NCBI RefSeq assembly: GCF_032854445.1
Contig: NC_088305.1
Span: forward strand, 24,647,400-24,711,399
DNA length: 64,000 nt
Direction: 5' to 3'
Source: Liolophura sinensis
Lineage: Eukaryota > Mollusca > Polyplacophora > Chitonida > Chitonidae
Shown here: positions 35,060-46,599 of the stretch, piece by piece
Position numbering within the stretch: position 1 is the first letter of the stretch
Layout of the letters: every line of letters begins with the position of its first letter
The notes under the pieces: generated by a model
Told to the model about the DNA's origin: nothing
Databases searched by the model: none
What the model saw: the letters and a program-made list of their open reading frames with translations, nothing else
Program-made: the position numbers and the translations under genes

Positions 35060-36165
35060 AGGCCCAGTCAACATGCTAGATCAACTGTCATAATAATACT
35101 GCAGGGCCATTGAGTGAGGTCAGTTTAGATCAGCATATACCACTGAAAACTGTATTAGTATCATGCAATAAAACAAATATAAAAACAGGCTTATGCCACA
35201 TGGGTAGGGAAAGTCTGAAAGTGTTGTCTACATTTAACATTAGTTTTGTGACTTATTATTTTTATTATTATTACTTTTATTCATGCTTTCTGTACTTTGT
35301 TTTTATTTTTTTTTTCTGGAAGTTGTAAAGTCAAGGTTGAAATTCTTGGTCGCTGACCAACTTCTCAAATGTGCATTGTGAAAAGGAGATTCTTCAATGA
35401 ATTGACTCGACAGCAACCTGGTCTTTACAACAACTCTTTTTCTCCTTGATGGTAGTGGGGAAAACAGATTCATGGTGTGAAGTGAAGACAAGCAACAGTT
35501 CTGGATATGTACGCTATATTACAATAGCGGAAACTCATAACAGTTTTGAAACTAACGCTACCGGTATCATTTCCAAGACGTAGCCGTTGTAGTTGTAAAG
35601 ATTTATCTGCTTTCACTTCAAATCCATAAGACGTATGCCTTACGTTTTCCACTATCTGACGTGAAAATTTGGACTTCCAGATTTACACAAATTTCGCTTA
35701 CGAACACACATTTACGAACGCGGACAAACAATTCATTTCAACTAGATCCTAACACAACCGTAGTCCATCAAACACGGCCTGCCTCAGAAGCTAAGGTGCC
35801 ATGAAACGTTACCTGAGCGAAAAGCTGTTCAATGTCCTCGCGCTATTTGTACACTCGTTACTTTCCGGCACTGCTGCTGTGATGAAGCGATGAAAGGTAC
35901 GAGAGTGATTGTATATAATTCCTGGAATCGGTAGGAGACGATATTGACAGCAACTAAAAGGGGGACGAACGGACTATAGAGGGCCATTACATTATGCATT
36001 TTACATCACGATAATATTTATTTTGTACGAAGATAAAAATGCAAAATGATAATTTTATTGATTTTTTATTTTCAATGTTGACACATGCAAGACGATTGTT
36101 AACAATGATAGGGCTATATGTAGGCCTGGGCCTACTGTGCAATTCCTCTACCGCTTCGGAATGTA
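35060..36165. other. Gene-free stretch, possible 5' region of the minus gene
   Basis: Two minus-strand frames (35652-35470 and 35491-35303) look somewhat gene-like. The second has an ATG (35473-35471) with ACC before it, followed by NLFSPLPSRRKRVVVKT. I cannot link them by phased splice sites to the Crypton-derived gene at 32069. Confidence 0.3.
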
Positions 36166-36170
36166 TTCGC

Positions 36171-36405
36171 AGGTATGTATGTATGTATGTAGGTATGTGT
36201 GTATGTATGTATCGCACGTTAAACGTCGCACAACAATTTTCCCGTCACATGACAGTCATTAGGTGTGTACACTGTATCCTCTTGTGGCAGAGCAAGTCCA
36301 TGCCGCCATATGAGCTTTCGCCACTGAAGCATATCACGCCGAAGACACCAGACATGACACCCCACCCAGTCATATTATACTAACACCAGATCAACCAGTC
36401 ATGTT
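36171..36405 (-). mobile_element. SINE family C, minus copy
   Basis: On the minus strand it reads TGTTAGTATAATATGACTGG, GGGGTGTCATGTCTGGTGTC, TTCGGCGTGATATGC, TACACACCTAATGACTGTCA and GACGTTTAACGTGCGATACA, ending in (ATAC)n. The same order of blocks is present at 45100-45465. Confidence 0.7.
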
Positions 36406-37017
36406 TTCTTATTCTTACCTCTTAGTGCTGAGCGCCAAGCGAGGCAGCAACATTAAGTACTAAGGTGTAATGTTATATTAGTTCTGTCAGGTATCCCCCA
36501 ACTCAAGTCACCCGACTTCGAGGCGGACTATATTCGCAGGTACGACACACCGACAACAATGAATTATTTCAAATAGTACATACATTAACATATTCACTGA
36601 ATGCGTTTAATATATTTAACCTTACGGTCGACATGGTACCGATGTAGCGTATATAATTGATAAATGATTTTATTTAAAACTGATTAAGCGTAAATGAATT
36701 AAATGTTCACTAGGTCTATTACTGGCGATTAAAGAAAAATTATTCTAAACTTTGTTTTGTAAATTACCTTGATTTATCATACGTTGTAGTTCAAATTCAA
36801 CCACGTTCATACACACAATAGTCAGCGTCATTCGCTGAATAGAGAAGTATAGAAAGTTTTAAACAATGGTACATGCGTATAGAATTCATTCATTTTCTTT
36901 ACTTATTTGTTTCTTGTTTATGAGAGGTGGTTTACTGGGAAGAAGACGCGAGAGCAAGCCTCTGATCTTCGGCAGACGTAGAAGAATCAATTAAGTTTAT
37001 ATAAGTAATATATATGT

Positions 37018-37018
<1 letters not shown>

Positions 37019-37052
<34 letters not shown>
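37019..37052. repeat. TA/GTAT microsatellite
   Basis: A run of alternating TA with a few G and C interruptions (TACATGTATATATATATATA). Confidence 0.9.
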
Positions 37053-37055
<3 letters not shown>

Positions 37056-37214
37056 CAGCATACGTGCAGTGTTGGTGCTTATTTATTTATCTTTATTTAT
37101 TTATTTATCTATCGAATGAATCAAATAAATTGTTTATTTGTTTGGTTATTGATACAAATTTGATACAAATACCACGACGATCATTGTGATGGGTGGGTGA
37201 AGGAACCCAGTGCC

Positions 37215-37370
37215 GGGAGTACATCACCGCCCGGGAGTACACCGCCGCACAGGAGTACACCACCGCACGGGAGTACACCACCGCCCGGGAGTACACCACC
37301 GCCTGTGTGTACACCACCGCCCGGGAGTACACCACAACCTGGGAGTACACCACCGCTGGGAGTACACGAA
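37215..37370. repeat. 18-bp minisatellite, open in frame
   Basis: Eight and a half copies of GGGAGTACACCACCGCCC. As the unit is six codons long, one frame reads TTAREY again and again inside a plus frame from 37193 to 37423. There is no start context, splice site or homology that would make it a gene, so I treat it as repeat. Confidence 0.9.
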
Positions 37371-37384
37371 TAGTGGAGCTAGGT

Positions 37385-38108
37385 GAGGGTAGTGGTGAGG
37401 GTAGGGTGGTATTGGCGGGGTAGTTTCAAGCTGTACGGATGGTGAGGATTTAATGCATAGGCCTATGTTGGTAACATTATTTCAGTTGATATGATTTGAT
37501 GTACATGGGTGTATGCATATTGATTTCATCAGTTGAATCCCACACACCTCATACAGGTATGTACTCTCGTCAGAGTACATCACTTAATACCGATAACCGC
37601 ATGGTCGTTAAACACACTCAAAAGGTCTTTCCTAAATATTGTGCTAGCGAAAAAGTGATTACAGCAGATAATAGACGAGCCGACATGTATTTGTTCAAGG
37701 CTGTTTGTCTGCCGTTTTTTAAACAGAACACAGAGGCCGAATCTCAAATAATATCAATGTGAACAGTTATTCAGGTACATACATATAATATACACCTGGC
37801 TCCACATGTTCAAACTTTCGCGTTCCAGGTTAGCCTGTCGTCAGGGCAACGAGACTATGAATCAATGCGGTCTCTTTTCATCTTATAAAAGCACTGGATA
37901 ACGTAACCAGGGTACGTTTATGTACATATTATTGCATAGAACTACCAACTGCATACTCAGGTGATCAAATAATGCGGTGGCACTGATGTTCACATATCCT
38001 AGCTGCGGAATGTAACTCTTCAGTTGAGCAACACGAAGTGTTGGGAGAGTTACGAGGAGAAACTGCTTCTAATGGTGTCGGATCGACGGTAAACAACATT
38101 TACCGCAT
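37385..38108. other. Gene-free stretch
   Basis: No gene or recognised repeat; the plus frame at 37496-37762 carries no motif. Confidence 0.35.
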
Positions 38109-38286
38109 CTTTTTTTTTGTTTTTTTTTTTGATTGGTGTTTTACGCCGTACTCAAGAATATTTCACTTATACGACGGCGGCCAGCATTATGGTGGGTGGA
38201 AACCGGGCACAGCCCGGGGCAAACCCACGACCATCCGCAGGTTGCTAAAGACCTTCCCACTTACGGCCGGAGAGGAAGCCAGCTTG
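38109..38286 (-). mobile_element. SINE family A, left arm of a foldback
   Basis: The tail is a T run (T-rich then GATTGGTGTTTTACGCCGTA), followed by CGACGGCGGCCAGCATTATG, CGGGCACAGCCCGGGGCAAA and TTCCCACTTACGGCCGGAGA. Little diverged. It faces another copy at 38337 only about 50 bp away. Confidence 0.9.
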
Positions 38287-38336
38287 ATTACCGCATCTTC
38301 ACAAGCGATTTAAAACTTCCCTGGCATAAATCGATG

Positions 38337-38489
38337 GGTCTGCCAGCAACCTGCGTGTGGTCGTGGGTTTTCCCCGGGCTCTGCCCAGTTTCCACCCACC
38401 ATAATGCTGACCGCCGTCGTATAAGTGAAATGTTCTTGAGTACGGCGTTAAACACCAATCAAATAAATAAATAAATAAATAAATAAATC
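38337..38489 (+). mobile_element. SINE family A, right arm of a foldback
   Basis: GTCTGCCAGCAACCTGCGTG, GTCGTGGGTTTTCCCCGGGC, CATAATGCTGACCGCCGTCG, and a tail CAATCAAATAAATAAATAAA of seven repeats. 5'-truncated at the same internal region as its inverted partner. Confidence 0.9.
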
Positions 38490-38939
38490 GATGTCAACTG
38501 AGTGGTCCCCATAATAAACTAGTCCCGCCGAACCAAAAACGATAGATGAAAACCTCACAAATTCACAAAATAAATACATTTTCACCCACTGTGGTTCCCA
38601 TCTCATTCTGATAGCCGCACAAACAAGTCACGTCGTCGATGTGAGCGCAGAAAAAAAATAAGGTTGGTTAAGGGAGATAATACCTATGACAATCATTATA
38701 GTAACGTTTGGCAAGTCTAGTTGTCCATTTGGCTAGTTCACTCCCCTGACGCCAGATGGCGCTAATCGCTTCAATCTCATATGTTTTCGCAAGTGGTGAC
38801 AGACGGCTTTATACGGCCACAGTGGGTGTACATATGTCCTTATATGCAATCAGCTATATTAAAGAAGGCCTGCATGCGGAAGGTATGTACTGAGTAAAGC
38901 CACGCAACACACAATAAAACTAGTAAGAATATTAATTTT

Positions 38940-39052
38940 GGCGGCATATGTTCTGACCCTGCCGATATATGTATGTACACACACCTAATAATTCCCCGTT
39001 GTCACATGACTGAAAAATGGTTAAGAACGACGTTAAACACCAAGAATACATG
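38940..39052 (+). mobile_element. SINE family C, 3' fragment
   Basis: TGTACACACACCTAATAATT, CCCCGTTGTCACATGACTGA, AAAATGGTTAAGAACGACGT then TAAACACCAAG: the same 3' end as at 45360-45465. Confidence 0.6.
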
Positions 39053-39061
39053 TATTTGCAT

Positions 39062-39147
39062 GTATGCAATGTCGTCACTGTTTCACCGGCGATATATGTG
39101 ACCAGATATCAGTTATCCCATTGTACTCGCTTCAAAGGTTATATGAG
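39062..39147. repeat. First units of a 50-bp minisatellite
   Basis: GTCGTCACTGTTTCACCGGC, GATATATGTGACCAGATATC and AGTTATCCCATTGT match the array that continues at 39500. The SINE at 39148-39499 separates the two parts. Confidence 0.75.
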
Positions 39148-39499
39148 ACCGGCCCTGATAGCACAGTTGGTAGAGCGTCCGCTTCGGAGGCGGTATAGGC
39201 CCTATCCAAGGAAAATCCTGGGTCAGGTCACCAGGTCAGTCGGCATCATGGAGACAGTGCAACCCGTATCACCTTTGACAACCGTATCGCTATATTGATA
39301 CGTTTGGCCCGTATCAGTATAATGGCTCGAGTGGGGCAAATTACTTACCTTCGGTAAGTCGTCTCAGTGAAACAGCACTAGGTGGAAATCCGTCCTGCAA
39401 CAGGGAGGCACATTACATGCACTTTAAGGACTCCTTCGTCGTCATATAATGGAAAAATTGTTCAGCACGACGTTAAACCCCAAGCGCTCACTCACTCAA
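39148..39499 (+). mobile_element. SINE family B inside a minisatellite
   Basis: Head GATAGCACAGTTGGTAGAGC (A box) and a tRNA-like anticodon arm CCGCTTCGGAGGCGG, a degraded B box (AATCCTGGGTCAGG), TTACCTTCGGTAAGTCGTCT, GAAATCCGTCCTGCAACAGG, and the 3' end CACGACGTTAAACCCCAAGC plus (CTCA)n. The flanking GTTATATG on both sides could be target duplication or simply the array unit. Confidence 0.85.
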
Positions 39500-39925
39500 C
39501 AGTTATATGTAACAAGCTATCACAGTTATCCCACTTCACTGCTTCACCAGCTATATAGGTGACCAAAATATCAGTTTTCCCAATGTCGTCGCTGTTTCAC
39601 AGGTTATATGTGATCAGTTATCAGTTATCCCACTGTCGTCGTTGCTTCGCCGGTTATGTGTGACAAGATATCAGTTATCCCCTTGTCGTCGCTGCTTCAC
39701 CGGTTAGCCTACATGCGTTCAGATATCTGTCATCCCACTGTCGTCGCTACTTCACCGCTTATATGTGATCAAGATATCAGTTATCCCCCTGTCGTTATGC
39801 TTCACTGGTTTCGTGTAATCAGATACCAGTTATCCCACAGTCGTCGCTGCTTTACCGGTTATGTGTTGCAGGATATCAGTTATCCCACAGTCGTTGCTGC
39901 TTCACCGGTTATGTGTGACAAGATA
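39500..39925. repeat. 50-bp minisatellite
   Basis: About eight units of roughly 50-51 bp with the core GATATCAGTTATCCCACTGT followed by CGTCGCTGCTTCACCGGTTA. The plus frames here are repeat-derived. Confidence 0.9.
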
Positions 39926-40559
39926 TCATATCAATGACCTTCACAAATGGCAGTATTATTTGGTGAATGCGAACCAGATTCAGCAATACATTTTTAGAAT
40001 GAACGTCTTAATATTTCACAATGGCTTTTTGTACGAAGGCAAAATTCATCATGGGACCATCGGATATAAACCATATAAAGCGAGCTGACAGGACTATTTC
40101 TTCCTGCGCGCAGCACTAGTTTGGCAAAGTCAATGCAAAAATGTGGTTGTGACCCGATCAAAATTTTTCCAAAAATTATTTGGTTTCGTAAACAGCGTTT
40201 AATAATTAATAGCGTTCTATTTTAATAACTGTTTCATAGAAGAACACCTGCATTCAACGGACTGAATTTCTCTTGTCTTTGCAATTTCCGGTCCACCATG
40301 GGCGGACAGAGGCGTTTTGTATTGATATGGAGCGACGCATATAGGCCGTGTCTCGCCATTATATTGCAAGAAAAAGGATCCCAGTGAATTCAAAACTGCG
40401 TTTATATCGCCCTGCACAAAAATCATGTGTATATTCAGAGAACCATTGATGTTATTTTATTGTCTTGAAGGCCTGTATCTTGGTTTACTTTATTTGGACA
40501 CTTATTTAATTGTCATGAGTCAAGTGTGTGGTGTTGTTATGGTGTATAAAAGACTACAG

Positions 40560-40645
40560 GTCTGCCAGTATCCTGCGGATACTTGTGTGACGCTGGTCTC
40601 CGTCGTATGAGTGAAATATTCTTCAGTAGGGCGCAAAACACCAAA

Positions 40646-40676
<31 letters not shown>
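40560..40676 (+). mobile_element. SINE family A, shortened copy
   Basis: GTCTGCCAGTATCCTGCGGA joins directly to a GACGCTGGTCTCCGTCGTAT segment (central body deleted), then GTGAAATATTCTTCAGTAGG and an (AAAT)n tail of nine repeats. Confidence 0.8.
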
Positions 40677-40679
40677 GAA

Positions 40680-42526
40680 AAAAGACTATAGCTTAGAAAG
40701 TAAACCCACAGCAGCGACGACAGTGTGATGTATAGCTGACAAATGGTTACACAGAGAATCGATCAAATCCGGCTTCTTGTCAACACAAATGTACCTCATT
40801 TAAGGTTTTATTCTACATGGTCATGTAAATGCTTATATGCACAACGTTTCATTCGCTGGTGTCGTGTCAGCGCACAAGTTCACACGTTCTTGTACAGAAA
40901 TTTCTATTTTCCGAGGTAACATTAAAGTCATTGAAAGCATCAAATCTTGGCATACGTCAGGGATTGTAATTTATAAAATCAACCGTGAAGTTATACATTT
41001 TATTGAATCAGCAAAGTTATACAGTTTATAGAATCAACAAAGCTGTTTGGCATTTGTCTGCATGGCATTGTAACCATAACTCCACCAACAGTTCAGAAAC
41101 TAAGCTGAATCCAATACAAATAATCAAACAATGTGACACAAAGGGGTTTACAGTCGAACTATATTGTTCCCATGGTAACCGTAGTGTCCATCGGTGAATC
41201 CAGGGCCGATATTATATGTAGAGATAAGGAAGCATTGCTTTATAACCGTATTAGAGTTAATGATACACTGACGGACAGTCACAACCTGCGGTACCTGTTT
41301 TTACCAGTGGGGTCATCTGCGGATTATAGTACTCAAGAGAAACGAGATGCGTGTTTGTCACTTGAATTTCAGCGATATGACACGGAAGTAATTTTTTGTT
41401 GAATGGATTGTGGAATTTACAGAGGAGTATTGACACACTATTAATGACTTAAATGTTGATCGTCTTGTGATTTGTGGTGGAGCAGGGGCGTCAGATAAAA
41501 ACGATTGACGAAACGATTTAAACCAGAGGATTTCAACCAGAGCAGGATTCAAATACTGAATCTACAAGGCCTGAAGAGAAATGGACCTTGATTCTGCGAT
41601 TCAAGAACACGCAACTGACCAATCATAAGCAGTATTGTTGGAAATAGGTCAACCGGATGTCCCACACATTGGTTACAGATGTTCAATCCTTCTGTGACGT
41701 CATGACGTCACAATGGCTTTCATCGGGAATTCATTGAAAAGTAACATTGTCACGAGAAAGCGTGGTGGGACATCGGATGTGTTGGATACATCCATTACAT
41801 TTCGGTGAATATCAGTCAGTGATGCATGCTAAATGTGATAAACTATACCAAGCTTGTTCATCCAAAACCTTAGAGCGGATTCATTACACTAACTGCTAAT
41901 GTAAACGCAGCCGAATATTGGAAGAATGAAATATCGCCCAGTTTAACCTGGAAGAACAATGGTTAAATCTTGCGAACGACCAGATGATAGATCTAGATCA
42001 AGGACAATTGCGTCATCTCAAATAATGCAAAAGGGTCCTCTATCATTTTAAACATTTAGGTTTATCTGTGAATGGCGCACGCATTATTTAATAATAATGG
42101 TACCGTAACTTGTATTTGTAGTACCTGACGGAGAAGTTGTCATAGCCGATCGCTAACTTGATCTTTAATTTGAGAACAAAAGACGTGATTATTGGCTACA
42201 TCTGTACTTCTTAAACGTGAACCCCAACAAGCAAGATCCGAAGTGAAAATAGCACAGCTTGAGGTGGGAATTTTGTCTTCTAGTGAAAGGATCAATTTGT
42301 GAACGGTACCGGTTATTTATAATATCATTGCTGATAACAGTTCTGCGTCTCTGTTGCTTAACAGAGGCTTCGCTTTGTCTCGAGGAATGAAACGTCAGCT
42401 TGATCCATGGCCTAATTTGGTCTTTATCAGACGAATTCCAAAGAAATAAGCAAAAATGGCAATCGTGAAGTGAGTTAAACATTTCTTTGCACCACATTTA
42501 GCTCAGTAAAACTTATTGCAAGAATC
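40680..42526. other. Gene-free stretch upstream of the 7TM gene
   Basis: No gene could be supported. The plus frame 41133-41402 (containing SRADIICRDKEALLYNRI) is gene-like in composition but has no splice partner or homology that I can see. The last few hundred bases may hold the promoter and 5' UTR of the receptor gene; no TATA box stands out. Confidence 0.35.
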
Positions 42527-43167
42527 ATGTCAGAAGGTTTCATTGCACCAGTCGGGCATGCGAACATCACGAATGAAACACGAGTTAGTAGCGTGTGTGG
42601 ATCGGAGTCTTGGAGAGGTAGCCAAACCGTTATCACTGCTTTTGGTATTTTCTCTACGTTGTTGTCTTCATTGTTTTATATTCTCTCTGCCATCATCGCA
42701 GTCCACGGCCGCCATGACGTCGTGAAGAAAACGCTCAGCGTCAGCTCGATGATATCTGGCACTTTCTTGGAGACGCTTTCGCTGCCCCTAGCCCTATTGC
42801 AAATGACGGCATCGCCTAATCAAAAAACCATGAGGTTTTGTTTAGGTCTGCAAGTGTTACAACTGATTGCAATTTTCGTCTTCTTCTTACAAATTGCCTT
42901 GTTTTTCGTTGTCCCGCTTCTGGTTCTGAAAAACCCACTTCGCCAGACATTCCTCCAGTCCATTAACGGACGAGCCAGCATAGTGGGAGGGTCTTGGGCC
43001 CTGTCTGTCCTTATCCCAGGGGCACCGGGCCTAGCACTCATCCTCACTTCCAGAAACGGTATCGTAACATGTTGCGGGTGGCATTTGTTTCCAAAGGCTT
43101 ACAGCTTCACATTAATGTATGGATGCCTGTTTCCCCTGACGATCTCGTGCGTCTACGCATCCGGCAA
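42527..43167 (+). CDS. 7TM gene, exon 1
   Basis: Starts at the ATG after AGAATC and encodes residues 1-213 plus two bases of codon 214. The donor is GGCAA|GTAAGT. Reading through the donor would stop at once (TAA), which supports splicing here. It covers helices 1 to 5. Confidence 0.65.
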
Positions 43168-43881
43168 GTAAGTCCTGAATTCTTATCCATTTGCATGCTT
43201 GTCCAAGGAAGTATACACTACGTAGGTGTTCTGACCAGCACAGATTGTACAAAAGACCTGAATGACTTATGCGTTTATTCTGTCGTTGAAATATCCGTCT
43301 ATAACTATCACACAGCTCCCGGTCAATGAGGCCACGGCTCGAATCCAGCTCTCGTTGGTTCGGCTTCAACTTAAGTCAGTCAGCTCTTTTTTCTCGTTAA
43401 CTGGTAAACCTGACCGACCCATATAAATGAAAAAAAAGTTAAATATGACGTTAGACAAAAGGCAATCAAATAATTAAATATTTTTAAAAAATGTCTTTTT
43501 GTCAATCCTTTGAACAGGTTTGTCTATGTGGCTCGCCAAAAGGCCAGGGAAACGGCGGTTCCGATGTCTTTGGGAACTCAAGCGGAAAATGGTGTCAGTA
43601 CGGCGTCACGCAAAACGCGTAATCTCCGGTGCCGTTGGTTGTCGTTGCTCCTCTTTCATTTCATCGTATCGGCCATTCCCACTGGATCAGTTTTTGTAGT
43701 TTACCTACACTGTCCGTTCTGTGTCCATCCTGAACTAATGTGGTACATCCTAAACGTACTGCTGACCATTCAAACGCTGATGATTGCCGTCAGCAACTTT
43801 TCCTTCAAGGAAAATCTGGAAACTTTTAAACGGCTTTTTGTCAGGTGTAATTGGAGAAGAGGTCGGGTAGAGAGCTTTTGA
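42527..43881 (+). CDS. Two-exon putative seven-transmembrane receptor
   Basis: Two exons (42527-43167 and 43518-43881) joined by a GT-AG phase-2 intron encode 334 residues. The N-terminus has two glycosylation sequons (N13, N16). Hydrophobic segments fit seven helices: about 33-58, 70-93, 104-134, 154-174, 191-213, 255-276 and 285-307. C105 before helix 3 and C182/C183 in the second outer loop fit the usual class A disulfide. The end of helix 3, VPLLVLKNPLR, aligns with the DRYxxxxxPLR region, but DRY reads V129-P130-L131. The end of helix 7 before KENLETFKRLF aligns with NPxxY, but reads MIAVS. C324 after helix 8 could be palmitoylated. It is most like a rhodopsin-class receptor that has lost its signature motifs; ligand and coupling are unknown. 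Other seven-helix membrane proteins are not excluded. Confidence 0.65.
43518..43881 (+). CDS. 7TM gene, exon 2
   Basis: Follows the acceptor TTTGAACAG, completes lysine 214 and continues FVYVARQKARETAV. It encodes the third inner loop, helices 6 and 7 and the tail, and ends at TGA after RRGRVESF. Confidence 0.65.
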
Positions 43882-44335
43882 GTGACGGATTTGATTTTAA
43901 AATGGAAATTTATAGCCTGCATACAAAAGATGAAATTGTCATTTGAGAAAATTCGCCAAAGTATGGTTAATTTTTTTTCCATTTTGTGTATTTAAGATGT
44001 GACTAAGAAGCTCTAATTAATCGATCGTGTTTTTGTCATACTATTGTTTAACATGGTCCATTCATTTAAACTTCAGGCTGAGTGCAAGACGAAACGAAAC
44101 CCTAAACGGAGGATGTTCCAATAGGATTGTGTACAACTCACTGGCTTTAATGAGCAAAACTTTGGATTTTTGTTTCTTCTGTGAAATTGGGGCAGAAGTT
44201 GGCCGATAATTTGTGTGAAATTTTCATCCGGCTTTCGCCCCGTCTACATCAACCATAAACTCGCATCGTTTTCCTGAAATGAAATCTTTTTGAGCACAGC
44301 GCACACACGCATACACAACAATAAAAAAACCAAAA

Positions 44336-44372
<37 letters not shown>

Positions 44373-45095
44373 AAACAGCAAAAAACATAACATAACATTT
44401 AGATATGTGAATAAACTTGATTAGTTTTGTTGTCCGAAATCTAAAGAGTAATTATGTTCTTCTTAACACTGTATCCTCGAATTTTTGCCTTTTATGATCA
44501 AACATTAAACAATTCCACCTGGATCTGGAATAGCCATGTTATTTATTTGTTTGTTTGGTGGTTTTGTGGGGTTTAACGCTGTATAAAGATATTGGTGTAT
44601 GGATAGAAATCGGCGGTGGGTAATTGGAGGTGCACAGGTAAGGGTCGAGTGGTGGGTGTTCAGCTTTCGATGTCGGGTTTCATTTTGGGAACTGGGTTAT
44701 TTGCCATGATTTACCTGGAACGTCCTTTTTGGTTGGCGGCTGGTATACGAATGTCTGTTTCGACGCATAAGTTCACTGCAGGTTAACTTAGTTTATAGTT
44801 CGGCGGTACTATTTAGCAGTGTCCGGTACCACTACAGGGGTGGGCAAAACCACACCAGCCTTGACAACAGTGACCCTGAGAACAATGAAAGCAGGGGAAT
44901 GCAGAAAATTCCATGTCCGAATAAGGGAACGCAAAAAAGAATGATTAAAGGATAATGACTGATGAAACACCACACTGGCAGTATTTCATATCGTGGCGAG
45001 GACATGTTAGAACCGGGAAACAGCTGCATGTCTTTTATGAGAAGGATAACATCCAAAAGCAGAACAAACGGGTAACAGACCTTATACCGACCGAA
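43882..45095. other. Gene-free stretch with CA microsatellite
   Basis: Holds a (CA)n run at 44338-44370. At 44537-44600 ATTTGTTTGTTTGGTGGTTT and GGGTTTAACGCTGTATAAAG look like an old, minus-strand SINE tail. No gene seen. Confidence 0.45.
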
Positions 45096-45099
45096 ATAA

Positions 45100-45475
45100 A
45101 AAGACATTTCGGTCGCCTAATGGGCAAGAGCGTCCGCCTCGAATCAAACCCGTGTCGGGTCATACCAAGACTTTAAAAAGGGTGCTGCTTGCTGCCTTGT
45201 TTGGCACTCAACATGCACTGAGAGGTTAGAGCAAGGAAACATGACTCATTGGCCCGGTGTCAGTATAATGTGACTGGATCGAGTGTCATGTCTGGTGTCT
45301 TTGGCTTGATACTTTAGTGGTGGCAGAACTTTAGGGGTATGGACCCGTCCTAACACAAGTAAACACAATATATGTACACACACCTAATGATTCCTCGTCG
45401 TCTTATGACTGCCAAATTGTTCAGTACGAGGTCTGACCAGAAGCATACATACATATATACATATACATACATACT
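45100..45475 (+). mobile_element. SINE family C, near full length
   Basis: Head-like GGTCGCCTAATGGGCAAGAG and CGTCCGCCTCGAATCAAAC (degraded A and B boxes), AAGACTTTAAAAAGGGTGCT, GGCCCGGTGTCAGTATAATG, GAGTGTCATGTCTGGTGTCT, TACACACACCTAATGATTCC, then AATTGTTCAGTACGAGGTCT and an (ATAC)n tail. It shares its last 40 bases with family B. Confidence 0.75.
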
Positions 45476-45996
45476 GGCGCTATTGTTGGCCGCGAGCATT
45501 TCCTTTTACGTATTGTATTAATGATTAAGAGACTGCTTTTGCAAAATGTGTGCTGGATACCCACGGCTGATGTAAGATGTTTTTTTTATCTTAGTATGGG
45601 TGTTAGGTGGAAATTTATGTGCCATCCAATATGCAAAATGAGACGTAGTTATAAACCTTCAAACGCACATGTAAAAATGTTACTCATACTTCGCCGTCGT
45701 GACCTTTTCGCAAGGGTGTATATACTGACCCGCTTTAAAAACGCATCAATATGAACCCATGAACATGTCATGATAGTTTGAGAATAACGAAGGAAATATC
45801 CAAGTAAAATATAAGTAAGCTCCAAAGATATTGTCAGGTTTGATAGCGTTTGTGTGAGTCGGGAACAGGATTGAATAACACGTTTTTACTTCCGAAGAGC
45901 ATGAAAAATTCAAAGTGTCATTACTTGTGTGTGCAGAAATAGGGTATAAAGGGGAGGCAATCAAGGTTGTAGCAGCGGAATAGGACTTAGGACGCA

Positions 45997-46372
45997 ATGT
46001 CGCGAATGATACCTGAGGAACGGGAACGCGCAATTGCCTTGACTAAAGATGGTCTGACTACAAGGGCCGTAGAAGCAAGGCTTGGATGTCCCACAAGTAC
46101 CATCACAAGACTGAACCAGCGATTTTAGCAGACTAACACACCCTAGACAGGCAACGACCAGGGCAACCGCGTGCTACAACAGCAAGAGAAGACTGACGTA
46201 TTGCGAGGGCTCATCTGCCCGATCGAACACTTCCGGTGTCCAGAACAGCAGCTACCAATCGTAGGTCAACGAGAAGTTATCAGCGCTGATACTGTACGCT
46301 GGCGTCTTCGCGCCGATGGTTTACGTGCCTGTCGTGCAAACAGGGGTGGGCCTGTACCCGTTACTGACGTTT
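45997..46372 (+). pseudogene. Broken Tc1/mariner-type transposase
   Basis: The frame from ATG 45997 encodes a helix-turn-helix typical of Tc1-like transposases (PEERERAIALTKDGLTTRAV, then EARLGCPTSTITRL) and stops at TAG after about 43 codons. A second frame gives RPGQPRATTARED, the basic linker of this family, and a third gives ISADTVRWRLRADGLRACRA, the conserved end of the DNA-binding region. Stops and frameshifts separate them, and the DDE catalytic domain is absent. Possible inner ends (AAAAACGCATCA at 45738 facing TGGTGCGTTTTG at 46537) are weak. A non-functional remnant. Confidence 0.7.
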
Positions 46373-46599
46373 TCTTTGGACCACTTGTGTGTTCCATTTC
46401 CTCTACATTAAAACTGTGTACTTTCCAATGACACTTGTCATTACTAATGCGCAACTGACTTTTCTGAGTGTGAATATAGTATTCAGCCAACAGCAAACTA
46501 AATTTGGTTTAGCGTCAATTCCACTTTTTATCTCTGGTGCGTTTTGTATTCGATTCAGTATCCAAAGGTTATATAACTGTCACCCTTATACCATATAGT

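Noticed and set aside
37193-37423. Repeat protein with TTAREY units
   Set aside because: Derived from the 18-bp minisatellite; no start context, splice sites or homology.
39148-39235. Functional tRNA with a CGG anticodon
   Set aside because: The acceptor stem does not pair and the sequence continues into a SINE body.
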